Both the position numbers and the translations under genes were made by a program. Below are positions 1-6,211 of a stretch of DNA of 21,803 nt, one piece after another. Under the pieces are notes generated by a model. The model was not told the origin of the DNA. It made no database searches and saw nothing but the letters and a program-made list of their open reading frames with translations. Source of the stretch: a virus; the IMG/VR virus record IMGVR_UViG_3300047453_000317, positions 1 to 21,803 of that record; one strand, written 5' to 3'. Numbering within the stretch: position 1 is the stretch's first letter; each line of letters starts with the position of its first letter.

Positions 1-1316
1 ACTACACCTTGCTTTTAAGCACCGAGGTTATCTGGACTAGCGCCATCCCAACCGCCGCGACTGACGGGGTGCACGTCTACGTTAGTCCCGAGTTTTTTCG
101 TGGTCTAGCGACTGACTCACAGCGCGCATTCCTGCTCGCACATGAGGTATCGCACATCATCCTGCGCCACCCCCAGCGCAGTAAGGCATTCTCTGATCGC
201 GGCTGGTTCACGGCTGACGTTTCATTTGATCACCGCCTCTACAACAAAGCGGCTGACTATATGATCAATTCAGACTGTGATGCTATGGGTCTGGAGCCAG
301 TGCCTAACGGATGCTACTCCGTAGAGTATGGCCGCAACGATCTGGTGGACGCGATTTACCTGTCGCTCTACTCAAACAAGCCTGAGAATGGTGACCCTTC
401 TGATCAACCGGATGATGATGGCGACCTGCATGGCGATGACTGGGGAGATTCGACTGGCTCTGACAACTCAGATCCACAGCCAGCGTCAGAGCAGGATGGT
501 GACGATTCAGGGGAATCAACTGCTCCTGACAAGTCAGAGCCAGAGCTTCCCGACGCAGAGGGCCACGACTATCATCTAACTCCCGAGTATGAAGGCGATG
601 AGGACGAGCAAGCTCAAGCCGCCGCTGAGGACGAGCATGAGATCCGGTCATCTGTTGATGACGGTATCGAGCAACTCGGTCGGGAGGGTGGCACCGTCGC
701 TGGACTGAGCGACTCAATCCGAGAGGGATCGCACCGGTACCGAGAGTCTGCGTCTAGCAGTACCGACTGGCGCGCACAGCTTGCTGATCGGTTCAATCGT
801 GCAGGCGAGGGTGGCAATGTCACATGGTCGCGCATTCACCGCCGCCGGTTTGCCACGCTGGGCGTGATCAGTCCAACAACTATCGGCAAGATTGGTCGGA
901 TCGGCATGGTGATTGATGTGTCACCGTCAGTAAACGAGCAGGCTCTCAACAACTTCTTGACCGAGAGCGCATCGCTGATCGACTCACTCCAACCCAGAGA
1001 TGGGGTGGTGGTGTGCTGGACCGGCTCACATGTAGTCCAGACTGACGAGGTGCACAGCGGCTCTGAGCTAACGGACATCGAGGTGCCTTACGGCGGCGGG
1101 ACTTACATGACATCCGGTGTTGAGTATCTTGACGAGAATGGTCTGGAGTGTGACCTCACTGTTGTCTTCACTGACGGCGAGATGATGAGCTTTGACTGGG
1201 AGAATCTTGGGATGCGAGAGAATCTGGTTGTAGTACTGGATCGCATGCCACGCTCTGACATTCAGCGAGACATCGACACGTCAGGCACTGAAACCATCGT
1301 CGCGCAAGCGGCTTGA
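1..1316 (+). CDS. Metallopeptidase-like / VWA-domain protein (DUF2201 type), 5' partial
   Basis: The reading frame is open to the window edge, so the true start is upstream; the first start-like codon, TTG at 9, is probably internal. Numbering from that codon, residues 14-20 (PTAATDG) and HEVSH at 45-49 match the HExxH-like metallopeptidase N-domain of the DUF2201/VWA-like family. Residues about 120-215 are an acidic, Asp/Glu/Ser-rich low-complexity linker. A C-terminal VWA fold follows, with a MIDAS motif D303-x-S305-x-S307, a GGGT motif and a late FTDGE strand. In bacteria such proteins are usually paired with a MoxR-type AAA+ ATPase and are thought to act as metal-dependent remodelling partners; the ATPase, if present, would lie upstream of the window. 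Whether it cleaves protein is unknown. The family call is fairly secure, the role is not. Confidence 0.8.
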   Translation, partial: YTLLLSTEVIWTSAIPTAATDGVHVYVSPEFFRGLATDSQRAFLLAHEVSHIILRHPQRSKAFSDRGWFTADVSFDHRLYNKAADYMINSDCDAMGLEPVPNGCYSVEYGRNDLVDAIYLSLYSNKPENGDPSDQPDDDGDLHGDDWGDSTGSDNSDPQPASEQDGDDSGESTAPDKSEPELPDAEGHDYHLTPEYEGDEDEQAQAAAEDEHEIRSSVDDGIEQLGREGGTVAGLSDSIREGSHRYRESASSSTDWRAQLADRFNRAGEGGNVTWSRIHRRRFATLGVISPTTIGKIGRIGMVIDVSPSVNEQALNNFLTESASLIDSLQPRDGVVVCWTGSHVVQTDEVHSGSELTDIEVPYGGGTYMTSGVEYLDENGLECDLTVVFTDGEMMSFDWENLGMRENLVVVLDRMPRSDIQRDIDTSGTETIVAQAA

Positions 1317-1320
1317 TCAC

Positions 1321-1337
1321 GGGGGCCACGCGCCCCC
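1321..1337 (+). terminator. GC-rich hairpin after the metallopeptidase gene
   Basis: GGGGGC (1321-1326) pairs perfectly with GCCCCC (1332-1337) around a 5-nt loop, five bases after the TGA stop. It is followed by TTATTCTT, a broken U-tract, so it may be a weak or partial terminator or an mRNA 3'-end stabiliser. It lies directly before the shared leader of the next gene. Confidence 0.45.
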
Positions 1338-1340
1338 TTA

Positions 1341-1372
1341 TTCTTAACAAGTCCCGAGGAGGGATCACAATG
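1341..1372 (+). repeat. Duplicated gene leader, copy 1
   Basis: This 32-nt leader includes the AACAAGTCCC box, the AGGAGGG Shine-Dalgarno and the ATG. It matches 1672-1703 at 28 of 32 positions. The similarity extends a few bases upstream through a pyrimidine-rich stretch. The two downstream proteins are not obviously related, so only the leader is shared. Confidence 0.75.
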
Positions 1373-1660
1373 GATATCAACAAACCAATTTCGGAATTGA
1401 TTGGGATTGAGTCTGCGGACTTTGCCTCACAAGTTTACGACGTTATGGAGGATGGCAACGACTTCTGCAAAAGCACGATGGTTGTAGTTATTGACGAGCT
1501 TTTGCATGACCTGCTTGCCGTGGTGGATAGTGAAGATCAGGCAGACATGCTCTCGATAGTGCACAAGGCAAGCGAGACGCTGAAGGATGTAATGATTGAT
1601 GAAGCAGGGGAGCCAGAGAAAAGGCTTGAGGTTAATGGGCGGTGGATACCTAGAGTCTAA
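1370..1660 (+). CDS. Hypothetical acidic phage protein (96 aa)
   Basis: I do not recognise a family. The start ATG at 1370 is chosen over the upstream in-frame ATG at 1313 because GAGGAGGG at 1356-1363 is ideally spaced. The 1313 start would also run the protein through the GC hairpin and the leader. The product is acidic and mostly helical in appearance, with a hydrophobic central helix (residues about 35-52, rich in Val and Leu) and a C-terminal NGRWIP segment. No cysteine cluster or membrane segment is seen. It is the first of a run of small early-type genes on the plus strand. Confidence 0.65.
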   Translation: MDINKPISELIGIESADFASQVYDVMEDGNDFCKSTMVVVIDELLHDLLAVVDSEDQADMLSIVHKASETLKDVMIDEAGEPEKRLEVNGRWIPRV

Positions 1661-1671
1661 AGCACCTCTTA

Positions 1672-1703
1672 CTTTTAACAAGTCCCAAGGAGGGATCGCA
1701 ATG
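1672..1703 (+). repeat. Duplicated gene leader, copy 2
   Basis: The second copy of the 32-nt leader: TTTTAACAAGTCCC, then AAGGAGGG, then ATCGCAATG. It differs from copy 1 at four positions. The Shine-Dalgarno and start codon are intact. It could be a translational or transcriptional control element copied with one gene and kept. Confidence 0.75.
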
Positions 1704-1889
1704 TTGAAATCAATCAGGCTTAGCGTATCTGATGACGCGCTCAAAGAGATCAAGAAGCAACTGTTGATTATGAATATCAGCGGTCAAACCTTATCAACTC
1801 CGCGAGTAGCCCTTGATCGCATTATCAAGGGGCTTGAGGAGGAGACTGACGTTATCTTAACCTTTCACAAGAAACGCTCGACGAAATAA
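1701..1889 (+). CDS. Small basic protein, possibly ribbon-helix-helix-like (62 aa)
   Basis: ATG 1701 is selected by the strong AAGGAGGG Shine-Dalgarno in the duplicated leader; an upstream in-frame ATG at 1596 lies inside the preceding gene. The N-terminus (KSIRLSVSDDALKEIKKQL) alternates like a beta strand followed by a helix. A second helix follows (STPRVALDRIIKGL). This order is compatible with a ribbon-helix-helix or other small DNA-binding fold, but no diagnostic motif is present. The C-terminus is basic. The function is unassigned and the fold suggestion is inference only. Confidence 0.6.
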   Translation: MLKSIRLSVSDDALKEIKKQLLIMNISGQTLSTPRVALDRIIKGLEEETDVILTFHKKRSTK

Positions 1890-1934
1890 AAACATAATGA
1901 TATATTCAATCTGTCATTCTGACGGGAGGATTTT

Positions 1935-2219
1935 ATGAAGTTATGTCCAGTATGTCTGGTGGTCAACGGCCACCACCCCAACTGCCCGAACCAACGGGCG
2001 CCATCAATCAGGGAGATTGCAATGACCAACGAAAAAAGAGCACAGGTGCGGGACAAGATTGCCGCACAGATTGCAGAGTTTGAACAGCGTGGAGGTGAGA
2101 TCCAGAAGATCGAACGCGGTGCCAGTACCACTGACATGGTAGGTGGTAAGTTTAATGAGAAGAATCGCACACGCCACGGAGGATTGGGCATCACCATCAA
2201 GGAGGTTAGGAATGGATGA
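1935..2219 (+). CDS. Small protein with N-terminal Cys/His zinc motif (94 aa)
   Basis: ATG 1935 follows GGGAGG at good distance. The first 20 residues hold C4-x2-C7 and H13, H14, C17, a short zinc-binding knuckle of a type common in phage small proteins. The rest is a charged helical segment followed by a C-terminal part ending in a basic, Gly-rich GITIKEV strand. A second in-frame ATG at 2022, preceded by GGGAG, could give a shorter 65-residue product lacking the zinc motif, so two forms are possible. It overlaps the next gene by 8 nt, suggesting translational coupling. No named family is recognised. Confidence 0.65.
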   Translation: MKLCPVCLVVNGHHPNCPNQRAPSIREIAMTNEKRAQVRDKIAAQIAEFEQRGGEIQKIERGASTTDMVGGKFNEKNRTRHGGLGITIKEVRNG

Positions 2220-2451
2220 TGATGTTTTTGAGGTGGACGAAAGGTTCATGCCTATCGCCACGCTAGAGTCGGTGGTCCAGTACATGAACGCAGAAGATAC
2301 CGATGGCTTTGTCCGTGAACTTGTCAGGGATAAGGAGATCGCCGGGACTGACGACGAAGACTATGAACTGACGGTGGAGGAAGTGACTGAGATGTTATAC
2401 GACCTTTCACTACGGGTCATTTCTGAATTCATTGGGGCGACGAGGCACTGA
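2212..2451 (+). CDS. Hypothetical acidic protein (79 aa)
   Basis: ATG 2212 is chosen because AGGAGG sits just upstream inside the end of the previous gene; the in-frame ATG at 2143 would give a longer overlap without a comparable site. The product is strongly acidic (it starts MDDDVFEVDE and has a central Asp/Glu cluster), with predicted helices and no cysteine motif or membrane segment. A small acidic early phage protein could be an inhibitor or DNA mimic, but nothing in the sequence shows that. Its stop abuts the start of the DUF3310 gene. Confidence 0.6.
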   Translation: MDDDVFEVDERFMPIATLESVVQYMNAEDTDGFVRELVRDKEIAGTDDEDYELTVEEVTEMLYDLSLRVISEFIGATRH

Positions 2452-2452
2452 C

Positions 2453-2668
2453 ATGAGCGCATTAGATAGGCAAGTCGATGGCGATCACTACAAGAAGCTA
2501 GAGATTCAGCCTCTTGAGTATTGCATGAAGAATAAGCTGGGCATCTGCGAGCATGCCGCTATTAAGTATCTGTCTCGCCACAGGGATAAGGGTGGCGTGT
2601 CTGACCTCAGAAAGGCCATTCACTACATCGAGATCCTGATTGAGGAGCAACTAAATGAACCGGCATGA
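2453..2668 (+). CDS. DUF3310 (SaV-like) phage protein (71 aa)
   Basis: The protein carries the pattern typical of the DUF3310 family: an early DHYKKLEIQPLEYC segment, then CEHAAIKYLSRHRDKGG, then DLRKAIHYIEILIEE. This small helical family is frequent in tailed phages and is related to a segment of T7 gp1.7-type proteins; its biochemical role is not well established. ATG 2453 starts one base after the previous stop. An upstream in-frame TTG at 2432 is less likely. The gene overlaps the following membrane-protein gene by 14 nt, so the two are probably translated together. Confidence 0.8.
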   Translation: MSALDRQVDGDHYKKLEIQPLEYCMKNKLGICEHAAIKYLSRHRDKGGVSDLRKAIHYIEILIEEQLNEPA

Positions 2669-2858
2669 CTGGTCAGAGTCTTGCCTTGCTGACGCGGTGC
2701 TGATTGCCGCGATCCTACTCTTGTTCGTAATCGCTGGAACTTTAAGCTACGAAGATGAGGTTGTTAGATCCAACAACTACTCTCAACAAGTTGAGTGCAA
2801 AGAAGAACAACCAACTAAACCTAATCCAAACTATCAAGAGGGATGTTCAAATGAATGA
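2655..2858 (+). CDS. Small single-pass membrane protein (67 aa)
   Basis: ATG 2655 lies inside the end of the DUF3310 gene, behind a GAGGAGCAA Shine-Dalgarno. Residues about 11-31 form one uninterrupted hydrophobic helix (Ala/Leu/Ile/Val-rich), flanked by a charged N-terminus and a longer polar tail with two cysteines (C48 and C64). It is too small, and has only one helix, to be called a holin with confidence. A phage membrane-associated early protein is equally possible. It overlaps the next gene by 8 nt. Confidence 0.6.
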   Translation: MNRHDWSESCLADAVLIAAILLLFVIAGTLSYEDEVVRSNNYSQQVECKEEQPTKPNPNYQEGCSNE

Positions 2859-3342
2859 TATATCACTAAGTGATGCCGAGATGGACCACGCAATAGCTCT
2901 TAACAAACAGCTAGAACTGAAGCCTATCCGGTACAGGTGGACGGCAGAAGATGACATGGTTCTGTATGAAATGATGGCTGACGGTGCGCCCTATGAGGAC
3001 ATTGCCTTTCAGCTTAACCGAACTAAGAAGTCGGTCGAGATGCGAGCGTTCAAGCTCAGAAAGAAGCTACGTCAAGCCAATCTAGCTGGCCCGAGCAAGG
3101 TGATGAGCAAGCGCGCACCCAGCAAACGCAAGGGCGTTGCTCGCAGGGCAGTGGCAAAGAAGAAGGTAGCCACCAAGAAGCCAGCACCGTCTCAACCAGA
3201 GAAGGATAGTGATATACCTTATTCTGGCGGTGCACTGTTTGAAGAGCGCATGGGACACCTCATGGTGTTAGGTGCCGCTGGAGCCGCAGGTGCTTGGCTT
3301 GTCCTGTTGTTGGTTGCGCTTGGCGTCTTGCAAGTTATATGA
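2851..3342 (+). CDS. Myb/SANT-type DNA-binding protein with histone H1-like tail and C-terminal membrane segment (163 aa)
   Basis: ATG 2851 is preceded by GAGGGA; the frame is open to 2755, but that part overlaps the previous gene. Residues 28-72 resemble a Myb/SANT or GcrA-like helix-turn-helix: RWTAEDD, a middle helix, then TKKSVEMRAFKLRKKL. Residues about 83-112 are Lys/Arg/Ala-rich like bacterial H1-type tails (repeats of AKKK and ATKKPA). After a short acidic and polar stretch, residues about 137-163 are a Gly/Ala/Leu/Val hydrophobic helix ending at the C-terminus. The order suggests a DNA-binding head tethered to the membrane by a tail anchor. The fold and topology are inferred from sequence only. 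Confidence 0.65.
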   Translation: MNDISLSDAEMDHAIALNKQLELKPIRYRWTAEDDMVLYEMMADGAPYEDIAFQLNRTKKSVEMRAFKLRKKLRQANLAGPSKVMSKRAPSKRKGVARRAVAKKKVATKKPAPSQPEKDSDIPYSGGALFEERMGHLMVLGAAGAAGAWLVLLLVALGVLQVI

Positions 3343-3542
3343 CAGGCGAGCGACTTGCCGGTAAGAAGTTTGCTCTAAGCAAGTCTGAAGTAGCGAAAGC
3401 GTTTGAGCTTGCCGAAGAGGGCTATTACTGGTGGCAGATTGCGATCATGGTAGGGGTGGCACAGTCCACCCTTATGCGTTACGTTAGAGGTGCCGAGATT
3501 TACGGCTACTCATTCTGGTCTGACTATCCGAGGGACTTCTGA
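3339..3542 (+). CDS. Small helix-turn-helix protein (67 aa)
   Basis: ATG 3339 overlaps the previous stop in an ATGA arrangement, suggesting coupled translation. Residues about 12-50 read as a helix-turn-helix of the resolvase or homeodomain-like type: ALSKSEVAKAFELAEEG, a turn, WQIAIMVGVAQSTLMRYV. Such small HTH proteins in phages often act as transcription regulators or terminase-type accessory proteins; there is no further evidence for either here. The C-terminus is rich in aromatic residues. It follows another DNA-binding protein, so the pair may be a regulatory unit. Confidence 0.6.
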   Translation: MTGERLAGKKFALSKSEVAKAFELAEEGYYWWQIAIMVGVAQSTLMRYVRGAEIYGYSFWSDYPRDF

Positions 3543-3742
3543 TGATAACTAACCGGTCAGCAAACGCAATTAAGGACATTGTTTTATCGCTACTTGACTC
3601 CGAAGAGGTCATATCTCAGGAGCGATTAGAGTCCTTTATCAACAACAAATTCCATTGGAAGTCACTGACTCCATTCGATCAGATGAAGATCGCCAAGGAG
3701 CTTTACGCTTACAGGCAGTCCGACAAGACAGTGGAACTCTAA
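3542..3742 (+). CDS. Hypothetical small helical protein (66 aa)
   Basis: ATG 3542 shares its first base with the preceding TGA (TGATG), which favours re-initiation. The product is a soluble, mixed-charge helical protein without cysteines, membrane segments or a motif I recognise. It is the last gene of the left plus-strand cluster and ends just before the convergent stem-loop. Confidence 0.6.
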   Translation: MITNRSANAIKDIVLSLLDSEEVISQERLESFINNKFHWKSLTPFDQMKIAKELYAYRQSDKTVEL

Positions 3743-3766
3743 ACATCCCCCCACTCCCTACGGCGA

Positions 3767-3830
3767 GCGGTGGCGTCGAAGACTAGAAAGAGGGGGGGTA
3801 TCATTGAATCTTTTTCTAGTCACCCACCGC
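3767..3830. terminator. Convergent-gene stem-loop, candidate bidirectional terminator
   Basis: Two nested inverted repeats lie between the plus-strand stop at 3742 and the minus-strand stop at 3832. GACTAGAAA (3781-3789) pairs with TTTCTAGTC (3813-3821). Outside them, GCGGTGG (3767-3773) pairs with CCACCGC (3824-3830). The loop holds a run of seven Gs. The inner arm carries a run of five Ts on the plus side (3811-3815). No long clean U-tract follows the hairpin on either strand, so termination efficiency is uncertain. Confidence 0.5.
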
Positions 3831-3831
3831 A

Positions 3832-4311
3832 CTACCCACGTTGCAAGTGACGAACTGGGTTTCTCCCTCCCGACATTCTCCTGTCAGCAATCCAATCCAA
3901 ACCCTTCTTTAATGTCTTTAACTTGTCAGGACTATCAGACACATCCCAGTCGTGCAAGACAACCTCCTCAACAATATAGCTGGCGTAGTGACCGAACCGC
4001 TTGGTCACCAGCCCAATAGTCTTGGAGTACCTCATAAGCTGATCGCTCTCAAGCCCGCCCTTTGACATACCTCCTGACGCCCTTGGCTCGTAGTTTAAGG
4101 GCTTGGCAAAGATGCCCGCCTGAGATGCCTGACTTAACAGATACTCAGCGGCCTGATGCTGGGCCAGTGTCAGCAAGCCATTCATAAGCATGCGGTCTAC
4201 AACTGTCTGGTCCATCACCTTGGCGCGGGGCAGGCTACCACCCTCAACCATCACGCTGTGGCGTTTGTGTATCTCTGGCGTACCCAGATCAGTCGGTGAT
4301 TTATAGGTCAT
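3832..4311 (-). CDS. DUF6456-like phage protein (159 aa)
   Basis: The central part (GLLTLAQHQAAEYL, then a Gly-rich stretch and YSKTIGLVTKRFG) resembles the pattern of DUF6456, a small family found in phages and alphaproteobacteria whose role is not established. The match is by eye and moderate. ATG at 4311 is preferred because GGAG lies 8 nt upstream; a GTG at 4320 would add three residues. The gene overlaps the end of the helicase gene by 11 nt (20 nt with the GTG), so it is probably co-translated with the replication genes. The C-terminus is basic (WIADRRMSGGRNPVRH). Confidence 0.55.
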   Translation of the reverse strand: MTYKSPTDLGTPEIHKRHSVMVEGGSLPRAKVMDQTVVDRMLMNGLLTLAQHQAAEYLLSQASQAGIFAKPLNYEPRASGGMSKGGLESDQLMRYSKTIGLVTKRFGHYASYIVEEVVLHDWDVSDSPDKLKTLKKGLDWIADRRMSGGRNPVRHLQRG

Positions 4312-5074
4312 CGAAGTCACTCCAGTCCCTTTGATTCCCTTTCAAGCTGGACGGCAACTCAACTCGCGGAGTGAACTGCTGATACCTTCCTGTTGGCAAG
4401 TCATAGCTAAGAGCCGACACGCCCTGCTGTCCTACCCACTTGAACCTAGACTTCCAGCAGTGTATTTCCACGCACTCATCTGTCCGATGAACTGTGATAC
4501 CAAGGTCAGCCTTTGCAAACCATGCCGCCGATCCAGATATGTTCATGCCTTTCGGTACAGAATAAGTGCCGTCCTCTCGCGGGTACATCTTCTGAGGGTG
4601 GGCAACGAACCAGACGTGAATGCCGTGTGCCTTGGCAAACGATGTGATCTTGCTGAGCATGTGAGAGATGCCAGAATGTTCTTCTTGTCCTGACTGCTCG
4701 ATGTAATTGTATGGGTCTATCAGCAGTCCGCGCACACCCAGACGCATCACCGCCTGCTTGGTCCGATCTATCACGCTGTCGATGGTTGCCATGCCCCCAT
4801 CCTTGGACTCCAGAAAAACAAAGTGCTCGTTGATAAACTCAACCGCTGTCTCTAGCTCATCCTCTGTCATGCGAGGAGTAAGGCCGTCATAGAATGGCTT
4901 GCCTGTAATCTTCTCGGCTAGCTTGGCGATGTGCATGTGCGGTGGGTTTTCAAAAGAACAGACAGCAAACTTCCATGACTCATTCTGCGCTAGGTTTATC
5001 ATAATCTGATCGATGAACTCAGACTTGCCAGAGGATGGCATGCCGGTCACAATGGATAGCTGACCCTCAGCCAC
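4301..5074 (-). CDS. DnaB/Twinkle-type replicative helicase domain (C-terminal part of a split primase-helicase)
   Basis: The protein unwinds DNA ahead of the fork in T7 gp4-like systems. The first usable start is GTG 5074. Residues 10-19 (TGMPSSGKSE) are Walker A; LLIDPYNYIE is the Walker B strand; WFVAHPQKM matches motif H4; KSRFKW fits the arginine-finger region. Starting at 5074 drops the conserved linker encoded at 5075-5119 (RGSSTGFPAIDELFT), which normally precedes this domain. That linker is in the same frame, immediately after the TGA that ends the primase. The complete helicase segment is therefore most likely 4301-5119, joined to the primase by readthrough, or the product of a gene broken by one base change. 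The upstream Shine-Dalgarno for GTG 5074 is weak (GACGAG). Confidence 0.85.
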   Translation of the reverse strand: MAEGQLSIVTGMPSSGKSEFIDQIMINLAQNESWKFAVCSFENPPHMHIAKLAEKITGKPFYDGLTPRMTEDELETAVEFINEHFVFLESKDGGMATIDSVIDRTKQAVMRLGVRGLLIDPYNYIEQSGQEEHSGISHMLSKITSFAKAHGIHVWFVAHPQKMYPREDGTYSVPKGMNISGSAAWFAKADLGITVHRTDECVEIHCWKSRFKWVGQQGVSALSYDLPTGRYQQFTPRVELPSSLKGNQRDWSDFDDL

Positions 5075-5119
5075 TGTAAATAACTCGTCAATAGCAGGGA
5101 AGCCTGTCGATGAACCTCT

Positions 5120-5122
5120 TCA
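5120..5122 (-). other. In-frame TGA between primase and helicase
   Basis: The minus-strand reading is GGC CAC TGA AGA GGT. The frame upstream (primase) and downstream (helicase linker) is identical and open on both sides, so one codon divides a 582-codon frame, close to the 566 residues of T7 gp4. The TGA is followed by A. No strong downstream hairpin is evident. TGA ends many other genes here, so the code is not reassigned. Confidence 0.9.
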
Positions 5123-6049
5123 GTGGCCGTTGGAATATATCTCTCTAATGCTATCGAGATAGTCTGATGCGCCATACACACCGGACAGTGGCACCGGCTC
5201 GGGGTTGTCAAACAGGCTATGAGTTTCGCCCTCACCCAACTCCCTGACCGCATCATTACCGTCTTTAATATCCTCTGGGAACTTAACCCGCCAGCACTTA
5301 GCTCTGCCTACTCTGCGGGCTATCTCCTCAGCAAGAGCCTCACCTTGCACGTCGTTGTCTGTTGCCAGCACGACACGCTTGCATTGCTCAAGGCGCTCCC
5401 TCTCCTCCCAGATATAGGCAAACTTGCCGTCCTCCTCTGGGCTTACCCGATTCTGACTTACCTTTGCCGGCGCTCCATTTGGGCAGGAAACCGCCTTGAT
5501 TCCGACGCTAGCCAGAGCTATGACATCACACTCCCCCTCAACTATCGTCAATTCATCATCGCTTGCACCCACGTTTTCGATACCGTAGAAGCTACGGGGC
5601 GCACCCTCGCAGGTAAAAAACTTCCCGTCCACGGATCGCCACTTAATCGCTGATGGATTTTCTCGACTGCCGTATATAAATCCTACTGCCTGCTTCTGCT
5701 CTCCAGCAAACCATCGCTCACCGGTAGTCATTGCAGGTAACTGGTCAAGACTATCAAGCTCTACGCCTCGTCCATGAAAAAAATCTTTGATCACATCTAC
5801 ATTGTAATTTAATTGCGTTGGTATCTTTACGACCTTCTCTGGTTTGCTCACTCGATATTCCTCCCAAAACTTTTTTCTTTTGACAGCCCCCGACAACCCG
5901 CAGTGGTGACACATAAACACTGAGTGGTCGTGGTGAACAGTTATGCTAAATGTTTTCTCGTTTTTCTTTTTTCGCTGGTCTCCGCACTCTGGGCACCTAG
6001 TCCTAATGTTGTCCCCAAAGCCCAAGACGAACTCATCTATGGCCTGCAT
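5120..6049 (-). CDS. Zinc-binding/Toprim DNA primase (N-terminal part of a T7 gp4-like primase-helicase)
   Basis: This protein should make RNA primers at the replication fork. Residues C19-x2-C22 and C47-x2-C50 form the template-recognising zinc ribbon. A linker follows, then a Toprim domain with VEGECDV (acidic E and D) and ATDNDVQGEA (the DxD pair) in the C-terminal half. The frame ends at TGA 5120-5122 and continues in frame into the helicase (see that entry). The start ATG at 6049 has only a modest upstream AAAGG. The 5' side is the repeat-rich non-coding region 6050-6234, which may drive its transcription. The domain call is secure. Whether the stop is real, leaky or an error is open. 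Confidence 0.9.
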   Translation of the reverse strand: MQAIDEFVLGFGDNIRTRCPECGDQRKKKNEKTFSITVHHDHSVFMCHHCGLSGAVKRKKFWEEYRVSKPEKVVKIPTQLNYNVDVIKDFFHGRGVELDSLDQLPAMTTGERWFAGEQKQAVGFIYGSRENPSAIKWRSVDGKFFTCEGAPRSFYGIENVGASDDELTIVEGECDVIALASVGIKAVSCPNGAPAKVSQNRVSPEEDGKFAYIWEERERLEQCKRVVLATDNDVQGEALAEEIARRVGRAKCWRVKFPEDIKDGNDAVRELGEGETHSLFDNPEPVPLSGVYGASDYLDSIREIYSNGH

Positions 6050-6090
6050 AAGCGTTTGCCTTTGCTTAATTTTTGTGATAATTATGGAAA

Positions 6091-6200
6091 CATCTAGTAC
6101 AATCCTAGTCTTAGGACAGTCCTAGCTTAGGTACTTACTAAGTTTAAACCTTAGATAAGTCCTAGCTTATGACAGTCCTAGAGGATTAAGACCTAGACGT
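6091..6200. promoter_or_regulatory. Repeat-rich candidate operator or replication origin
   Basis: This non-coding stretch upstream of the primase is unusually structured. GTCCTAGCTTA occurs at 6119-6129 and 6159-6169. GACAGTCCTAG occurs at 6115-6125 and 6171-6181. TAGGAC-A-GTCCTA (6112-6124) is a perfect 13-bp palindrome, with a one-mismatch second copy at 6168-6180. In the centre, ACTTA-CTAAG (6133-6142) pairs with CTTAG-A-TAAGT (6150-6160) around TTTAAAC. Six CTAG tetramers fall in this stretch and a seventh at 6209. A TACAAT box at 6098-6103 could be a plus-strand -10 element, but no convincing -35 at standard spacing was found. No gene is seen between 6050 and 6234. Confidence 0.6.
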
Positions 6201-6211
6201 TTCCCCCCTAG

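Noticed and set aside
304-717. 137-codon minus-strand frame opposite the metallopeptidase linker
   Set aside because: It arises from the acidic low-complexity DNA of the plus-strand gene and is Arg/His-rich.
2655-2858. Holin
   Set aside because: One hydrophobic helix and a polar tail are not diagnostic, and no lysis genes are adjacent.
3767-3830. Attachment site or small transposon end
   Set aside because: Only a single stem-loop is present between convergent genes, with no integrase and no flanking direct repeat.
5120-5122. TGA reassigned as a sense codon across the genome
   Set aside because: TGA terminates many genes in tight coupled overlaps (for example at 3342, 3542, 7234, 8103, 9060, 9389), so the code appears standard.
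5219-5653. 144-codon plus-strand frame opposite the primase
   Set aside because: It overlaps the Toprim region, where the minus-strand protein has clear motifs; the plus-strand product shows no coherent pattern.
6091-6200. CRISPR array
   Set aside because: The repeats are only 11-13 nt, unequally spaced and palindromic, without regular spacers or cas genes.
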